From positions 1,841,448-1,905,447 of the forward strand of contig NZ_JH594606.1 in NCBI RefSeq assembly GCF_000243235.1: a stretch of 64,000 nt of DNA. The letters run 5' to 3'. Made by a program: the position numbers and the translations under genes. Shown here in pieces: positions 61,407 to 64,000 of this stretch (its first letter is position 1; each line of letters starts with the position of its first letter). This DNA comes from Gillisia limnaea DSM 15749 (lineage in GTDB: Bacteria; Bacteroidota; Bacteroidia; Flavobacteriales; Flavobacteriaceae). Under the pieces are notes generated by a model. That model did no database searches and was not told the origin of the DNA. It saw only the letters and a list, made by a program, of their open reading frames with translations.

Positions 61407-61818
61407 TTTTTATTCGGAAAATGAGTTCCAACTGGATCATGAGAAATCTTATGGAATTTGGATAGAAGGTGTAATTGAATCGGAAGGCAAAAAGCTGGAA
61501 GAGATTAGTTATATTTTTTGTAATGATGATTATATGCTGGATATAAATATGAAATATCTGGACCATGACACCTATACCGATATCATTTCTTTTGATTATT
61601 CTGTAGGGAATATACTACAGGGCGATATTTATATAAGCACGGAACGGGTTGAGGAAAATTCAAGGGAATTCAATGTTAGTTTTGAGGAAGAATTGCGACG
61701 GGTTATAATCCACGGGGTTTTGCACCTTTGTGGATACAAAGACAAAAGTGAAGAAGAATCCACTTTGATGAGAGGTAAAGAAGAGGAAAAACTTAAATTG
61801 TTCCACGTGGAACAATAG
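61387..61818 (+). CDS. ybeY: endoribonuclease YbeY (rRNA maturation factor)
   Basis: 143 residues. The zinc motif region reads IIHGVLHLCGYKDKSEE: the first two His ligands are at H-x3-H, but the third, His in E. coli (GYDH), is Asp here. I recall GYKD as usual in Bacteroidetes. It keeps the VGNILQGDIYIS block. YbeY acts in 16S 3'-end maturation and ribosome quality control. Start is a TTG at 61387, overlapping the DUF4175 gene by 20 bp; no ATG fits. Its last codons (LFHVEQ, stop) are part of a parS-like palindrome. Confidence 0.92.
   Translation: MKESKINFYSENEFQLDHEKSYGIWIEGVIESEGKKLEEISYIFCNDDYMLDINMKYLDHDTYTDIISFDYSVGNILQGDIYISTERVEENSREFNVSFEEELRRVIIHGVLHLCGYKDKSEEESTLMRGKEEEKLKLFHVEQ
61799..61814. 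promoter_or_regulatory. parS-like site 1 (ParB/Spo0J binding), inside the end of ybeY
   Basis: TGTTCCACGTGGAACA is a perfect 16-bp palindrome and differs by one base from the consensus TGTTNCACGTGAAACA; it is the form known from Pseudomonas. It spans the last ybeY codons TTG TTC CAC GTG GAA CAA. Confidence 0.85.
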
Positions 61819-61834
61819 AAAATAAAGAAGTTAT

Positions 61835-63706
61835 ATGTTTGATAAGGAATATGATGTAATTGTGGTAGGAGGCGGTCACGCCGGAAGTGAGGCAGCAGCA
61901 GCAGCGGCCAATATGGGAAGCAGCACCTTGCTTATCACCATGAATCTTCAAAATATTGCACAAATGAGTTGTAATCCCGCTATGGGCGGAATTGCAAAGG
62001 GACAAATTGTTCGCGAAATTGATGCCCTTGGTGGTTATAGCGGATTGGTGAGTGACACCAGTGCCATTCAGTTTAAAATGCTCAATAAATCCAAAGGTCC
62101 TGCCATGTGGAGCCCCAGGGTTCAAAGTGATAGAATGATGTTTGCTGAACACTGGAGATTGCGGCTTGAGAATACTGCAAATCTTGATTTTTATCAGGAA
62201 ATGGTGGCCGGTTTAATCGTGGAAGAAAATAGAATAGCCGGGGTGCGAACTTCTCTTGGACTTGAAGTAAGGGCGAAATCTGTGGTGCTTACAAACGGTA
62301 CATTTTTAAATGGCCTCATTCATATTGGAGATAAAAATTTTGGTGGCGGTCGGTCAGGGGAAAGAGCTGCTACGGGAATAACAGAAGAACTTGTTCAGCT
62401 TGGATTTGAATCCGGCAGAATGAAAACCGGAACACCTCCGCGAGTTGATGGGCGTTCATTGGATTATTCAAAAATGGTGGATCAACCCGGTGATGAAATT
62501 CCTTCCAAATTCTCTTATCTGGATGAAACAAAACCTCTGGCAAAACAACGTTCCTGTTTCATGACATATACCTCCAATGAGGTGCATAATATATTGAAAG
62601 AAGGTTTTGACCGTTCTCCAATGTTCAACGGTAGGATTAAAAGTATTGGGCCAAGATATTGCCCGTCTATAGAAGATAAGATCAATAGGTTTGCCGATAA
62701 GGACAGGCATCAATTATTTGTTGAGCCTGAAGGTTGGAATACGGTAGAGATGTATGTAAATGGGTTTTCAACTTCCCTTCCTGAAGATGTTCAGTACAAA
62801 GCTTTAAAATCTGTAGCCGGATTTGAAAAAGTGAAATTTTTTAGACCGGGATATGCTATTGAATACGATTATTTTCCACCTACTCAGTTAAAGCATACCC
62901 TGGAAACAAAATTGGTTGAAGGCTTATTTTTTGCCGGTCAAATCAATGGAACTACCGGTTATGAGGAAGCAGCCTCCCAGGGTTTGATGGCCGGTATAAA
63001 TGCCGCGCTAAAAGTTCAGGAAAGAGATCCTTTTATTTTGAAAAGAGACGAAGCTTATATCGGGGTTCTGGTTGATGATTTAATCACAAAAGGAACCGAG
63101 GAGCCTTACCGGATGTTTACTTCCAGAGCAGAATACAGGACGTTGCTTCGGCAGGATAATGCCGATTTCAGGTTAACTGAAAAATCCTATAAATTAGGGT
63201 TGGCTGGTGAAAAAAGGATGCGAAAAATGGAAGAGAAGAAAGAGAAATCTTTTGGGTTCGTGAATTTTTTAAAAGAAACAAGTGTGGTTCCAGAATTTTC
63301 AAACCCTGTTTTAGAGTCAAAAGATTCTGCCGTAATGAAACAAAGCGATAAGATTTTTAAGATCTTTTCCAGACCAAATATTACGATGGAGGATGTTAAA
63401 ACATTTCCCGGGGTAAAGGAATATGTAGCAGAACATGATTTGAATGAAGAGATGCTGGAGCAAACTGAGATTCAAATAAAGTATTCCGGATATATAGATA
63501 AGGAAAAGAATAACGCCGATAAGTTACATCGTTTAGAAGAGGTTAAGATTCCTAAAAATTTCGATTATTCTCACATTAAATCCATGTCTTATGAAGCTCG
63601 TGAAAAGCTGAATAGGATCCAACCTGTTACAGTGTCCCAGGCTTCAAGAATAAGCGGTGTGAGTCCTAGCGATGTTTCGGTTCTATTGGTTTATATGGGA
63701 AGATAA
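61835..63706 (+). CDS. mnmG: tRNA uridine-5-carboxymethylaminomethyl modification enzyme MnmG (GidA)
   Basis: 623 residues. With MnmE it makes the cmnm5 group on U34 of tRNAs. FAD-binding start YDVIVVGGGHAGSEAAAAAA, then MSCNPAMGGIAKGQIVREID, ALGG, GPAMWSPRVQSDR, the central GGGRSGERAATGI and the C-terminal helical part (SGYIDKEKNNADKLHRLEEV, IQPVTVSQASRISGVSPSD). Complete and normal. It starts 16 bp after ybeY and is flanked by two parS-like sites; mnmG is often near the origin in bacteria. Confidence 0.97.
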   Translation: MFDKEYDVIVVGGGHAGSEAAAAAANMGSSTLLITMNLQNIAQMSCNPAMGGIAKGQIVREIDALGGYSGLVSDTSAIQFKMLNKSKGPAMWSPRVQSDRMMFAEHWRLRLENTANLDFYQEMVAGLIVEENRIAGVRTSLGLEVRAKSVVLTNGTFLNGLIHIGDKNFGGGRSGERAATGITEELVQLGFESGRMKTGTPPRVDGRSLDYSKMVDQPGDEIPSKFSYLDETKPLAKQRSCFMTYTSNEVHNILKEGFDRSPMFNGRIKSIGPRYCPSIEDKINRFADKDRHQLFVEPEGWNTVEMYVNGFSTSLPEDVQYKALKSVAGFEKVKFFRPGYAIEYDYFPPTQLKHTLETKLVEGLFFAGQINGTTGYEEAASQGLMAGINAALKVQERDPFILKRDEAYIGVLVDDLITKGTEEPYRMFTSRAEYRTLLRQDNADFRLTEKSYKLGLAGEKRMRKMEEKKEKSFGFVNFLKETSVVPEFSNPVLESKDSAVMKQSDKIFKIFSRPNITMEDVKTFPGVKEYVAEHDLNEEMLEQTEIQIKYSGYIDKEKNNADKLHRLEEVKIPKNFDYSHIKSMSYEAREKLNRIQPVTVSQASRISGVSPSDVSVLLVYMGR

Positions 63707-63714
63707 AAACAGAT

Positions 63715-63730
63715 TGTTTCACGTGGAACA
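63715..63730. promoter_or_regulatory. parS-like site 2 (ParB/Spo0J binding), after mnmG
   Basis: TGTTTCACGTGGAACA matches TGTTNCACGTGRAACA and differs from site 1 by a single base. It starts 9 bp after the mnmG stop, 1.9 kb from site 1. Confidence 0.85.
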
Positions 63731-63775
63731 ATTTTGAAATATGTTTTATTTTAAAAAAGTACAGCAATAAATTCA

Positions 63776-64000
63776 ATGATAGAATCCGGTATACAAAATA
63801 AAAATTCAGTTTTTATCTCGTGTAAAGATCATACGGTTTCAAAGGAACAATTCGATTTGTTATTTGACCCTGAAAAACAAATGCTTGCTACTTTTCCCAA
63901 ACCTGATTTAAAAAAAATCCCCGGATATTACAAAAGCGAAGATTACATTTCACATACCGATTCCAAAAAATCTTTGATAGAGAAGATCTATCATCAGGTT
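63776..64000 (+). CDS. class I SAM-dependent methyltransferase, N-terminal part (cut by window edge)
   Basis: An ATG at 63776 opens a frame that runs off the right edge after 75 codons. It reads FISCKDHTVSKEQFDLLFD, then KPDLKKIPGYYKSEDYISHT and DSKKSLIEKIYHQV, the N-terminal zinc-ribbon-free lead of methyltransferases that commonly follow mnmG in Flavobacteriaceae (from memory). The SAM-binding domain is outside, so the call rests on N-terminal pattern and place. Confidence 0.6.
   Translation, partial: MIESGIQNKNSVFISCKDHTVSKEQFDLLFDPEKQMLATFPKPDLKKIPGYYKSEDYISHTDSKKSLIEKIYHQV

Noticed and set aside
1-64000. CRISPR arrays, rRNA operons, complete insertion sequences
   Set aside because: No regular spaced direct repeats, no rRNA stretches and no intact transposase frame were seen on either strand.

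Overview
The window is a low-GC chromosomal segment from a marine-type member of the Bacteroidota, most likely family Flavobacteriaceae (Gramella/Christiangramia-like; inferred from protein flavour, not from any search). Support: many genes are preceded by the Bacteroidota -7 element TAnnTTTG and lack a clear Shine-Dalgarno; the tRNAs do not encode CCA; and the gene stock is typical (OMP_b-brl_3 receptor, PorT-like barrel, DUF4175, NagB/PIG-L fusion, FGHS-type sugar MFS, methylmalonyl-CoA epimerase).

Region 1 (1-14.4 kb) is an accessory, decaying stretch. Intact genes are a SulP transporter cut by the left edge, an AAA+/DUF4143 ATPase with a double palindrome over its promoter, a small MscS channel, a YitT-family protein, a beta-carbonic anhydrase lipoprotein, a YqhA-type membrane protein and a 1361-aa CHASE3/7xPAS histidine kinase. 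Between them lie broken genes: a His/Met-rich lipoprotein with a stop at its lipobox Cys, two DUF2490 genes, a TetR regulator and a response-regulator receiver. A tRNA with anticodon CAU closes the region.

Region 2 (14.6-20.5 kb) holds mce, rbfA, an FtsX/LolC-type permease, dusB and an outer-membrane receptor. Region 3 (20.5-32.1 kb) reads as a cell-wall (muropeptide) salvage cluster: NagZ-like GH3, NagB-PIG-L fusion, AmiD-like amidase, YkfC-like NlpC/P60 endopeptidase, L-Ala-D/L-Glu epimerase, GHL10 lipoprotein, MurQ etherase and a sugar MFS permease. Together they could cut the sugar backbone and peptide, remove lactate from MurNAc-6P, epimerise L-Ala-D-Glu and feed glucosamine-6P to glycolysis. 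No MurNAc/GlcNAc kinase is in the window.

Region 4 (32.5-46.4 kb) is housekeeping and envelope: lepA, two cation:proton antiporters, an MBL-fold hydrolase, S8, M1 and S41 peptidases, rnpA, an ElaA-like acetyltransferase and rpiB. A 1.1-kb AT-rich gap between divergent rpiB and rnr carries DnaA-box-like 9-mers and is a weak candidate replication origin. Region 5 (47.5-64 kb) has rnr, a LysE exporter, tRNA-Cys, folB, glnS, a YtxH/holin-like/small-protein operon, an SPFH protein, a PorT-like barrel, gltX, DUF4175, ybeY, mnmG and the start of a methyltransferase gene. Two 16-bp parS-like sites flank mnmG, one of them written into the last codons of ybeY; they suggest the window lies in the origin-proximal part of the chromosome.
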